Below are positions 11,255-22,836 of a stretch of DNA of 64,000 nt, one piece after another. The notes beneath the pieces were generated by a model, which saw nothing but the letters and a program-made list of their open reading frames with translations, was not told where the DNA came from and ran no database searches. Origin of the DNA: Sciurus carolinensis (taxonomy: Eukaryota; Chordata; Mammalia; Rodentia; Sciuridae); assembly GCF_902686445.1 (NCBI RefSeq), contig NC_062223.1, positions 40,208,998-40,272,997 of the forward strand, in the 5' to 3' direction. Every line of letters starts with the position of its first letter. The first letter of the stretch is position 1. The position numbers and the translations under genes were made by a program.

Positions 11255-14200
11255 AATTAAGAAAAAACACAAGAGAACATTGAAATAAAATCAGAAATGG
11301 AAGATGAGACATTGCCACTGACAAAACAGGCATGTGAATAACACAAAAGTACTGTGAACAATTACACACCAACAAATTGAATAATGTAGAAGAAATAGAT
11401 AGATTTCTAGAAATGCGCACTGTAACATGAAAATATTAAAAATCTGAGCAGACCAATCATGATTAAGGGAATTGACTCAGTAATTAAAAATCTCCCAGTA
11501 GAGCAAAGCTCTGATTCTGATGGTTTCCATAGTGAATTCTACCACATATTTAAAAAATCATTAACCCAAAGTCTTTTCTAATTATCCCAAAAAGTGGAGA
11601 ATGGAAAATTTCCATATTTATTTTATAATTCCAGCATTCCTCAAAGACTGAAGCCCAACGAGAGCAATAAAAGAAGAGAAAATGATAGGCCGATATCAAT
11701 GAATAAACAAGGATGCAAAAGTCACAAACGAAGTACTAGCAAATTGATTTCAACAGCACATTAAAAGGATCAGCACTATAATTACAAAATTTTTATCATT
11801 AAATTAATATCAAAAGTAATATTAACCCTGGGAAGAATAGGGATGGCTTAAATCAATAAATATCATCACCACTTCAGCAGAATTAAGGGGAAAAATAACA
11901 GATTTATATCAAAGGATGTGGGAAAAAAAATCACACAATTCAAAATTGTCCTACCACAGAATGCCTTAACAAATTAGATAAAGAAGAAATGTACATGAAC
12001 ATAATAAAAGCCCTATAGGCCAATCTGTCAACAAATATCATACTAAAAAAATGAAAAACTGAAACATTTTTCTTTATGATCAGAGAAGGGGAAAGTATTC
12101 CCACTCTCATCACTTCCATTCAAAATAGAATTGGAAACCCTATCCACAAGAAAGAAAACAAAAAGGCATTTCATTTGTAAAAGAGGAAATTAGATTTCTC
12201 CATTTGCAGGTGATGTGATCCTTATCTTATATACAGAAGACCTTTAACATGCTACCAAAACACTGTTAGAACTAATAAATAAATTTAGTAAAGTTGCAGA
12301 ATACAAACCTCAACAAACCAAATACAATACATTTTTATACATTAACAGCAAACTATCCAAAAGGAAATCAAGAAATAAGTCCCTTTTATAATAGAATCAG
12401 AGAGAATAAAATACTTAGGAATAAATTAAACCAAAGATATAAAAAAAAAAAACTTCAGTACTATAAACTCTGAAACACTGATGAAAGAATCTGAAGAAGA
12501 TACAAATAAATGGAAAGATATCTATGTTCATATATTAGAAGGATTAATATTGCTAAAATGTTTATAATACCCAAAGAAATCTATAGATCCAGTAATCCCT
12601 ATCAAAATTTCAATGGCATAATTTCATAGAAATAAAAAAATACTGCTAAAGTTTATATAGAACTAGAAAATATCCAAAATAGTCAATTAATTCTTGAACA
12701 AATTACAAAAATTTAGTCATTGCACTACTTGATTTCCAAAATATACTACAAGTCTTTGGTAATCAAAAGAGCATGGTATTGGGAATAAAAATAGCCCCAA
12801 GAACAGAATGGAGAGCCCAGAAATAAATCCATACATTTACAGTCAATAGGTCTTTGGCAAATGTGCCAAGAACACAATGCACAAAGGACAGTCTCTCTTC
12901 CATGGATGTTATTGAGAAAGTGAACAACCACAGGCAGAAGAATGAAATTGAGCCCTATTTATTACAACATATACCAAAAATCAACTTAAGGTGAATTAAA
13001 AACTTAAATCTAAGACCTGGTACTTTAAAGCTTTAGAGGAAAACCTAGGGAATAGGCTTCTTGACATTAACCAAGGCAATGATTTTATGGATGTAACTTC
13101 AAAATCACAGGTAGCAAAAGCAAGCATAGACAAATAAAATCGCATCAAACAAGTTTCCATACAAAAATGTAAATAATCAGTAGAGTGAGGAGACCATCTA
13201 AGAAAAGGAGGAAACTATTTACAACCCATACATCTCATAGTGTGTTAATATCTAAAATAAATGGAACTCAAACAACTCAACACTAAGAATACACTCCCAC
13301 AGAAAAAGGGCAAAGTGCCTACTAGAACTTTTTCTAAAGAGTACATACAGATAAACAACCAGTGGATGATCAAATGCTAAATGTCAGTGATCATCAGGGA
13401 ACTGCAACTCAAAGCCACAATGAAATATTACCTCATAAGTTTTAGAATGGTATCATTCGAAGAACCAAAGATAATAAATGCTGAAAGATTGTAGAACAAA
13501 GAGAATCCTTGCACACTGCTAGTGGAAATGTAAATTGCCACAGTTAGTGTGGAAAACAGAATGGAAGTTCCTCAAAAAATAAAAAAAATATGAAATTGAT
13601 CCAGTAATTCCATAGGGGTATATATCTAAGCAAATTGAAATAAGTAATGGAGGATATATCTGCACTCTCATGATCATTGCAACATTATTCACAATAGTCA
13701 AAATGAAAACGAACTACACACCGATGACAACCAAATGAAATATATGACAAATATATGCAGTGGAATACTATTCAACCTTAAAAAGGAGGAAATCCTGTCA
13801 CTAGAGACAATATAAATGAAACTGAATGACAGTATGCAAAGAGTAGGAAGCCTGAATGACAGTATGCAAAGAGTAGGAAGTCAAGCACAGAAGAATAAAT
13901 ACTACACAAACTCACTGTGGTGTGGAATCTAAAATAATCAAAGTCATAGAAGCAGAGAATAAAATTATGGCTATCTGGGACTGGGAATGTAGAAGAAATC
14001 AGGAAATACTTTTCAAAGAGACCTAAATATCAGTAAGACAAAAGGAATAAGGTATGGAGATCTATTGTGACTACAGGTAATAATATGTACTTGAAATTTT
14101 ATTAAAGAATAGACTGAATGTTCTTAACACACAAACACACAATAAGTGTATAAGGGAATAGGTAAATTTGAGTCGATTATTTCACAGTATATACTCATTT

Positions 14201-14262
14201 CAAAACATCACATTTTGTTGTCATTCATTACATAGTGTACCTGTATAAATTTAGTCAAATAA
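11255..14262 (+). mobile_element. L1 (L1MA-like) ORF2 and 3' end, decayed, about 3 kb
   Basis: The segment follows L1 ORF2 from before the reverse transcriptase domain to the C-terminus and 3' UTR. In order it shows the 'aattgaataatgtagaagaa' region, the 'gacaaagg'-like and 'gccgatatcaatgaataaac' RT region, the RT box at about 12206-12225, the 'gagagcccagaaataaatcc' region at 12811, and the 'tggaatactattcaacctta' C-terminal region at 13761. Where L1 RT normally encodes FADD, the bases read Phe-Ala-Gly-Asp, so a catalytic aspartate is lost. Frame breaks are frequent and no ORF longer than ~60 codons remains. The 3' UTR (about 14030-14262) ends in an A-rich stretch. The copy is dead and old. 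Confidence 0.85.
13822..13881 (+). repeat. 30 bp tandem duplication inside the L1
   Basis: Two adjacent 30 bp copies (13822-13851 and 13852-13881) begin CTGAATGACAGTATGC and differ only at the last base (C versus T). A standard L1 has this segment once. The near identity means the duplication is much younger than the L1 around it. Confidence 0.95.
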
Positions 14263-15481
14263 ACAAGCAAACAAATACATTTTAAAAATAGTTGGATCTT
14301 TGAAGAGTGGATACTATTGACATGGCACCGTTAGTTTTCCTGAAAAGTAGCAGTAAAGGAAACACCTGCCAGAGGTTTGAATACCATACCTGGTGGTCAT
14401 TTTCCCCAAATGGGGAGATTTTATGATTCTGATCTGTTGATTCATGGGTAACATGTAGTGGTTGATCTGAAAATTAAAGAGTTGAAAATAGCGTTCAAAA
14501 TCATCTAAAAAGGGTTGGATAAACTGCCCTGAATCAGCCTTAAATGAGAGAATATGTGCCTTTTTCTCCAAACTTCCAGCAAAGATATTCTCAGTGATGA
14601 AGACTATCAAAAGTCACATGAACAAAATCACTGACTCTATTGCTGTTACAGAACCGTTCTCTTCAGCCATCTTTATCTTTAATTACTAAACATAGTTTGA
14701 CCATGCAGGATGTCATTTCCGATAGCTGATCTAATGATACACTTTCTGTGCCAATATATCACTAGCAGAAACTGACACAGAGTTTGATAGAGTATCGTTC
14801 CCCAGGAGACTTCCAGCCACCTGTCTTGATGGGAACTATCTGTACTTTCTGTTGTATTACATACACTCTACATAAAGTTGCCTTCAGAATTATTAGTGGT
14901 TCTGTCCAATTTATATGCTGGAGAGTTATAAAATGACTTATTTATTAATATGGCATTCCATACACAAGTGCTTATCTCCAAAAGGTTCACTTTATAGAAA
15001 TTCAAACTCACCCATGTGCTCATGGTCAAAAAATGCCTGTCTTACTATTTTGCCCATAACTATAAGGCAGCAGTCATGAGAGAATGATGCAGTGGCTTCT
15101 GAGAAGATGTTTATGGCATCAGCAGTTTTATGGGATTGAAATAATGTTCTGCCAGAGATGGTGTACACTCTAAATCTGTGACTGATATATAGAATTTCTT
15201 ATGCCACAGTCATGAGACCTAGGTATGGGAAACAAAATAAGGACAGTATAAGCTTCCACTACTATCTTTACTAATCTAAGTTCAAGTATTTTGAATAAGT
15301 AAAGCAACAATTGCCCATTTAACTGGAAACAGAAACAGATCAAAAAAAAAGAGAATTGCTGCAAGTCCTGGCATAACTGTTGCATACGCTCGGAAATCAG
15401 TGTGGGATTGGGATTTCTCAAGAACCTTATTAGTACTCCATGTGTTATGGTGTTGTGACTACTGAGAACTCATTTGAAGGT

Positions 15482-15541
15482 TATGATCTTGAATAAAGAG
15501 ATTCCAATCACTGTGTTTCCCATTTCTTTTCCAACTCAGTA
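15482..15541. repeat. Copy 1 of an unassigned ~60 bp interspersed homology
   Basis: Aligned without gaps, 50 of 60 positions match 17033-17092, including an exact 16-17 base block around 'tcccatttcttttcca'. The family was not identified. Confidence 0.7.
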
Positions 15542-17032
15542 AAAGAGAAAGAACTAAACATATAGACACTAACCAGTGAGGGATCATTACCAGGTAATAA
15601 AAATACAATAGATATTGGAAGGATAGTTATAACTGGTAGCTTCTACCACATTATTTATTGCTGTAAGATGTATGCATTTTATTCTTTGTTTTGATATTGT
15701 TTGTATAAACTAACCAATTTCTTTTCCTCTTCCCAATTCTAACATCTATTAATAGAGGTTAAATCTCTAACTTGCTATTTAAATTAAAGGACATCCAAGG
15801 GATAGTGTGAAAAAAAAATGGATATTACATAAGGATTATACCAGTCATCCTCCCAAAGATTTTCTTTTTTTGGAAGAAGTTTATAATTTTTAGTTTTATG
15901 CATTCAGTTGAGCTTAAGTATTATTTTATTAGTGTCTTATTCAGACATGAAATATGACTGAACAGGGCAATTATGGATGCCATATCAACAAAGAAATATC
16001 CTATTGTGAACTGAGTCAACTTAGCACCACTACTCTTGTGAAAATTTTGCCAAATTTCCTTCCTGGTCTGGGTCTGGGATTGATTTGGCTCATGCTGGAT
16101 ACTTGCTGAAGTTTGAAGACATTTGTCAAGTAGATCCAATTACCATCCTACATGATCTAAAGTCCTTAGATGTTTGTGGTAGAAATGATGATTTGACAAC
16201 AGCACCTTCCAAAAATACAGAAATTTCTACAAACACTGTCAGTTTTACAGACCTATGACATCATTTTGGGCCAATATTAGATTCTCAGTTTTTCTCAAAA
16301 TCGTTTCATACTCTTCTCCAATGTGTCAGAATAATTTCACAGAAAAGTTGTTTTTGATTTTTTGGCCACAGTCATCCTCATTCTCTCCCAACTCCAAATG
16401 CATTTCAGTACATGACATTTTGTTTCCATATAAAATCCCTGTTTCCATAATTCTCAGAGTTTCTTATTTTCTTACTGAATCCAGGCATATGTAATAATCA
16501 ACTAAAGAAATGAAAGTTAATAATATGTGAACCACGGAAATAAGTATACTATGAACCAAAGGTTATAACTGATTCTGGTGTTGACCTTCGAGGGTGAGAG
16601 AAGGAAGACAAAATTAAACCATAGAATGTGTGATTGTAAATCACCTTCAAATGAGTTTATTAATTGGATAAACAGAACTTGCACAGACTATAGGGAATCA
16701 AAATCTCAAATGAGGCACATTAAATGCAGTCTTTTCAAACTGGGCATCTATCCAATCATACCTATGTTTCTTGTCAGTGAAATAAACATGAAAAAAGTGA
16801 TATAGAAAAATCATATTGGTACAAATGCTGGTTGAGTCGTGAGGCTTAAGTAATAGGTGAATTTGTTTTCAAGGGAATAAGAACCACATATACAAACTGA
16901 TTTGGAATAGAATGAGGGATGTCGTACCTCTGAGTAGAGAGAGAGTATAAGAAAGTTCTTTGGGATAATGGGAAGGCAAGTGAACTAGCAAACCCTTGTA
17001 AGTTTCAGAGAATACTGTCAGCCCATTGGAAA

Positions 17033-17092
17033 TTATGGTCTTGATTAAAGAGATGTCAATCAATGAGTCTCCCATTTCTTTTCCAGCTATGT
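17033..17092. repeat. Copy 2 of an unassigned ~60 bp interspersed homology
   Basis: Partner of 15482-15541 in the same orientation. The flanks just upstream ('actgagaactcattt' and 'actgtcagcccatt') also look related, so the repeat extends beyond the 60 bp core. Confidence 0.7.
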
Positions 17093-18039
17093 TCAGTGGC
17101 TTGGATATATTTTTAGAGAAACACAAGGAGATTTTCAGGGTTCAGGAATGCAAGAACAGTAGATAAAGGGAGTTGAGGAAATAAGTTGAGTGAGCATTGG
17201 GTTCCAAACTTGGTAAAAGAGAAATGAGGTTGTGGGGAACACATTACAGCAGAGAAAATGGGGGAGACTTGTGTCAAAATATTAGACTGGTATATTTCAA
17301 GTACACTTGAAAGATAGATAGAAATCAAAGAACAAGGTCTTAAAAATGGAAAGTGTGGAAATGGCACAACTGATAATGGCAAGATTTAGAGAATACTACT
17401 CTGGGAGTAGTTAATAAAAAAATGAAACTATGACAACTGAACACAAATATTTTAAATGTTAGAGGAAGGAGATAGATTGTAGGGATTGTGGGATTCACAA
17501 GAAGGATGGAGTGATGACAAAAGTAGCAACTGAAGTATAGTCAGAAATCAGGTATTAAAATGTTCATGAAGAAAGAAGAGTGAGGGGGGAGGCAGTTAAC
17601 ATAATTTAATGTTAGAAGATTAAAGGAAAACATTATTTGTGAGGAATGAGAATGGAGTGGTGTCCCAGTTTGGAATGACCAAGTAGGATATACACCTCGT
17701 CCCTTGTACCACAGTATGTGGTGAATGGAAGGGAAGATAAAGCTTACTAGATGAAAACGTCTCCTATGTAAACTATACTATGTTCAAGTTTATAACACAA
17801 ACTGCATGTTTAGTGTCCTATATGGATAAACTTTCAGAGACAATTTTATTTGGAAACTGAAAATTGTATATTTCAACCATCTTATCAAGATCATTTAAAA
17901 TGTTTGAATAGTACATTTTCATGTCAGTGATCAAAATTATTCAATAATTTATTATTCAAATTTTAATCTCTCTCATCTGAAAGAATTAATTCAGAAGTTT
18001 TTAATTGCAAACCTCTTTTCTGGGTATATTAGTATATAA

Positions 18040-18590
18040 AAGAACTAATTTATATTATTGTAAGTACATTTTTACCACCTAATGCCATAATTTCATTCTT
18101 CTTTATGGTTGAACAAATCTCCCTTGTATATATCTACCACATTTTCCTTATCCATTCACCTGGACTGTTTCCATAGCTTGACTATTGTGACTAACAATTA
18201 ATGTGCCTGTTTCACTATAGTTTACTGATTCCAGCTCCTTTGCACAAATACCAAGGAAGGTCAAAGCTGGGTTATATGGTGGTTCCATTAGTAGTCTTTT
18301 GAGGAATCATCATACTGTTTTCCAAAGTGGTTATACTAATTTGGAATCCCATTGATAATATATGAGTGCAACCTTTTCCCCAACATCCTCTTCAGCATTT
18401 ATTGTTATTTCTGTTCTTGATTATTGCCATTCTAACTGAAGTGAAAGGAAATTTGAGTGTAGTTATGATTTTTTATTTCCATGACTACCAAGGATGTTGA
18501 ACATACTTTCATGTATTTTGGGCCATTTAATTTCTTCTTTTGACAAATGTCCTGCTTAGATCTTTGCCATTTATTGACTGGGTTACTTGG
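18040..18590 (-). mobile_element. L1 3' segment of a twin-primed insertion, reverse
   Basis: In reverse this is the end of L1 ORF2 into the 3' UTR. The 'aaagaagaatgaaattatgg' C-terminal region lies near 18085-18115, and the 'gcaaagatctaagcaggaca' region lies at its 5' limit near 18545-18575. It abuts an oppositely oriented L1 segment that covers the immediately upstream part of ORF2. Confidence 0.8.
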
Positions 18591-19165
18591 AATGATGGAG
18601 GCATCACAAGCCTGGCTCAATTATACAATAGAGCTCTAGTAACAAAAGTAGCATGGTATTGGCATCAAAGCAGACATGAAGACCAGTATAATAGAAGACA
18701 CAGAGATAAATCCACATTGTACAATCATCTGATTCTTGACAAAGGTGCCAACAACATACTTGAGAAAAGATGCTTTTTAACAAATGATGATGGAAAACTG
18801 ATATCCATGTGTAGAAGAATGTGACTAAACCACCATCTCCCACCCTACACAAATGACAACTCAAAGTGCATCAAAAACCTAGGCTAGGCGTTAGACAAGA
18901 AACCCTTTCAACTGATGAAGAAAGCATGGAGTCAGCACTTCCCTATATTGGCGCAGGCATCAACTTCCTTAATAAGACTCCTAAAGTCTCAAGAAATAAA
19001 ACCAAAAATCAATAAGTGGTATGGCATCAAATTTAAAAGTTTCACATAGCAGAGGAGACAGTTAAGGATGCAAAGAAAGGACCTATGGACTGGTAGAAGT
19101 TCTTTGCCAGCAAATCTTCCAACAGGAGATTAATATCCAGACAAATAAACAGCTCAAAACCATAA
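18591..19165 (+). mobile_element. L1 5' segment of the same twin-primed insertion, inverted
   Basis: The plus strand reads L1 ORF2 from 'ggaggcatcacaagcctggc' through 'agcatggtattggcatcaaa' and 'cttccttaataagactccta' to 'gattaatatccagac'. This is the part of ORF2 just upstream of the segment at 18040-18590. Its outer end and the inner end of the other segment are separated by only about 20 nt in L1 coordinates. A 94-codon remnant frame at 18540-18824 spans the junction. Confidence 0.8.
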
Positions 19166-22100
19166 TTTTAACTGAATGTATATTGCTAATGTTGCTAATA
19201 CCATCCAATAAACTATTTACAACAAAATTATTGTGAAATTTATTTAGTAAGGGTGTTATGAGGGTAGGATAGAATCAAAGAATTTGGAAAATCAAATCTG
19301 TGTTACCTATTTGATTCAAAACTTTGTTGTGAATGACAACTTTTAGCAAATTGGTTTGAGGTCTTGCCAGAATAATTATCAATTTCTAGCAGCAAATACC
19401 TGAAAGTTTTGTTTAGTTTTGAAAAGTCAGCAAACAACTTTATTTTGGATGCACTTTCTTTGTTGGAGTTCTCAAAATGCTGTTGAAAATTGTGCCAATT
19501 GAACTAAAATTTTTTTTTAAAAAACAAGCTAATGAAGACAATGCTGATATATCAAACCCTTGGGTTGAAAGACATTGACATTGTTTAAAACATTACTGAA
19601 TCTAAGACACTTACAAGTCGATTCTTTTAAATGTCAGTTTGCTAGAAATGTTTACATCATAAAACAAATGCTTAGTGTCTTCTGATAAATAACTCGCTCA
19701 TAAACACATACATTTTGCCTGCATAATTGTCATAAAGCTACGTGTCTCACTGGTAAAATGATAATACGAATGAAGCTTCAAGACTTAATTAAAGTCACAT
19801 TTCCTAATGTTAAAATAAGTAAATTAGCTTTAACCTTGACTTTCCAAAGTCTAGCAACTTTATGACAAGGATATCCCAACAGATAAAAAGATGTCATTCC
19901 CAATCTATCTTTCATCCTAATTCAAAATATTTAACATCTTACAGTGACCTTAAAGAGCTTACATAAATGGAAGTGCAAATACATAGGTACATGTATAATT
20001 ACTTCCTGTGTCACAATGGTCCCCCAATCTAATATGATAATGCCTTCAAGGTTTGGAAAATATACTGAGTATCCATTCCAAGATTCAAAACATTTTGGAT
20101 TCAATTACTGTTTTTCTAATCATTTATAAAAATATATGAGACCCTAAGAAATAAATCATGTAATATAAAAATGATAATTGAGCACAAGATGAAAAGTGAG
20201 TAGGCCAGGGATTGAAGATCAGGTCAGAATATCATCTTAAATTCTTCAAGTAGCAATGCAGAAAAAGAGACATTTTGCCTGTTTTAGAAATAATTTACCC
20301 TTCAACTTTAAAATTAGAAGTGTCTAATTGTTAGTTGTTTTTAAAATAAGTGTGTCCAGCATCACTAAGGATTTATATCTAATGGATTAACTATTTTTGG
20401 TCACAGAACTAATCAGAGAATATCAATTCAAAATATTGCTATTTCAACATATTAACATACTACTAACACCACTGATATTTGAGTTTTTTAACATATGTTT
20501 AAGGTAGACAGATACACCCTTGGCGGTCCTTCAAATAAAAAGCCAAATTTTAAGATTTGGAAAAACATTGTCAACTATGAAATTTCTAAGCTATAGAGTC
20601 TGTGGTTATCTATTCCTAGAAATATACATTTTCTGGTAAAATAACTACATTATACTGTGAACAAAGACTTTATTGAAATCAAAGATATTAGGATGGGTTG
20701 TAGTAATTTTTTATAGCAGCAATTACTTCTGCCCCATACTGTCAATAATAAAAAATTGAATAATTATTATAAGAATCACATTGTAATCATCAAATTCATC
20801 AGAAAATTGTAGCAATTAGCTTAACTAATATTTCCTGGCCTGTGGTGATTTTTGCCATCCCAAGAATTAAGCAGTTGAAATGATTCATGAATTAGTGTCT
20901 TATGGGTGAGAAAAACATTAGCAAATTTATCTGTGGGGTTTGGTCCTTGGTTTCTCTGTCTTTATACAAGCTTAATGGAGGATTACAGAAGAAGGAAGGT
21001 GGCAAAGGAGAGGAACTTTGAATTGGGTCTGTGTGCAGGTTCATTTGATGTGATGGAACACTGGAGAAAAATAAATGTCATCCCTGTTACTTAATTACCA
21101 CTGTTTCACACACACTCTCACAAAGGAACAGACACACAAGTGCACACAGGTCTACTCGATAAGTATACAAACACACACACCCTCCCACCTCTTGCTGGTA
21201 TTCCTGCCCTTCCTTCCGTGGGAAACACTTCTAAGTTCTATGCATTGACTTACAGGAGACTTGTTTGACCAGACATGCACTAAAAATGCTTTCAGTTTGA
21301 TGCTGTGACAGCTGAAAATTCAGACATTTAAATATAAAGACTAACATAAAATATTTCTATAGAGTATTACCTAGAGAAAATAATGAATGAATTAAACGTA
21401 ATCAGTAAGTTGTGGACTGAGTTGGAGATGAGTAAAACAGAAATAAGGAGTGGAATTCTCAACAGGTTCTCTTTACTGTGACACATCCACTCTCCCTGGT
21501 TCTCCACATCCTGTCTTGAGCATGGGGGAAGGTAATGACAGAAACATGCACTGTTCTCGAAAGTCAAGGCTAGGGAAGGACATTGTTCCCCCTCCTGGGT
21601 TAGGACTGAGATCACAGCAGGGCTCTGTAGTATCATGACCACATGGTATTGCTTTCCTTCTCACTGGGGTCCTCTATGGCTCTAGTTCAGGGCAGTAAGA
21701 GTAGAATAATGTCTAGATGCCCAAAAACAACATTATATTAATGACACTTTCTTATACTCCCAGGTGAGTAGGCACAGTAGAATGGACTCCAGCTAGCAGG
21801 GAGAACACACAATGTACAGAAGAGCTACTTCCTAAAGGCACTTGGTCACATGTAGGCTTAATGTATTCCTAAAAGGAATAAAACATCTCAGTAGGTATTC
21901 AGATGCAATCATCATCGTTATCAAATTCCCATAAAAACATGAGCAACAATGTATAACCAGCAGATCTCAAATTCACACTTAGAACTCTCTGGATTTCCAT
22001 GATGTCTTAATAATTTTGCTCCATGATCTCTACTCATTTTTGTTGTTGATTGAACAAATAAATTAATCAGTGTTGTCAAAGGAATTTTTCTACAGAACAA

Positions 22101-22400
22101 ATAGGATATGTTAAATAATTTCAACACAGTTTGTAAGTAATCTGATGACAGTTTGATTTTGGATGTAAAACAATTGACTAGTTCTTACTTACTTTCCTAC
22201 CAGGGAGAGGGTTTCTGGCTATGTTAGAAGGCATGCTCTTTCTCTGATCCAAGATAAAACTATGGTGTCCAGAATTTATGGGCACATTTTGGCAGTTTTG
22301 GTTCTCAATTTCCATTTCATCTTAAAGTTGATAAGGCATGTCTCCCTGTTCTCCACAGAGAATATGCTTAAAAGCTTAAAATCTTCTTTATAGTAACCAA
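19166..22400. other. Unassigned DNA, no gene seen
   Basis: Mostly AT-rich. A degenerate CA-rich patch is at 21105-21180. A somewhat GC-richer block with overlapping frames on both strands is at 21450-21665, but none has a recognisable domain. An exon-like stretch at 20971-21038 is weak because its donor reads GTTCAT. Confidence 0.45.
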
Positions 22401-22403
22401 GTT

Positions 22404-22515
22404 CAACGTTCTTTCTTCCTTCCTTCCCTTTCCTTCCTCCTCCTCCTTCCTTCTCTCTCTCTCTCTCTCTCCCTTCTTCTACCCCTCTCCCCCCAACTCT
22501 GATTCATTCTTTCTT

Positions 22516-22598
<83 letters not shown>

Positions 22599-22643
22599 TC
22601 TTTTCTTTTCTTTTCTTTCCCTTTCTTCTTTTCTTTTCTTTCG
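22404..22643. repeat. TTCC / CT / (CTTT)n pyrimidine microsatellite
   Basis: TTCC repeats come first, then CT repeats, then a long CTTT array (about 22521-22596), then TTTTC units. It sits at the poly(T) end of the reverse SINE at 22645-22836, so it probably grew from the SINE's A-rich tail. The lysine/glutamate/arginine-rich 93-codon reverse frame is an artefact of the repeat. Confidence 0.95.
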
Positions 22644-22644
22644 T

Positions 22645-22836
22645 TTTTGGGTACTTGCAGATTTAACCCAGAGTGCTTTACCACTGAGCTATATTCCCGG
22701 CCCTTTTTTCAATTTTTTATTTTGAGACATGGCCTTGTTAATTTCCTTAGGGCCTTGCTAAGTTGGTGAGTCTGATCTAAAATTTGCAGTCCTCCTCTTG
22801 AGTTCTGGGATTAGAGGTGTGCACCACTGATACGGC
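22645..22836 (-). mobile_element. B1-dID composite SINE, reverse
   Basis: A reverse ID unit (22649-22703: 'gtgctttaccactgagctat', then 'attcccggccc') is followed by a reverse B1-like unit (22704-22836: 'gccttgctaagttggtgag', 'gggattagaggtgtgcacca'). Confidence 0.85.

Larger units (their letters stand above)
14263..18039. other. Unassigned DNA, no gene seen
   Basis: A 98-codon minus-strand frame at 14314-14610 is one of the longer frames in the window but shows no domain I recognise. Two ~60 bp segments (15482-15541 and 17033-17092) are homologous to each other, so part of this region is probably an unrecognised old interspersed repeat, perhaps ERVL/MaLR internal sequence. Purine-rich sequence prevails at 17400-17660. 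Confidence 0.45.

Noticed and set aside
14314..14610. 98-codon reverse frame
   Set aside because: It is open but without a recognisable motif, initiator context or neighbouring exon. It was left as unassigned DNA.
20971..21038. Exon-like 68 bp segment with a strong pyrimidine tract before it
   Set aside because: The donor is GTTCAT, which is weak. The length is not a multiple of three and the peptide is not recognisable.
22403..22684. 93-codon lysine/glutamate/arginine-rich reverse frame
   Set aside because: It is a direct translation of the CTTT/CT/TTCC microsatellite and the SINE tail.
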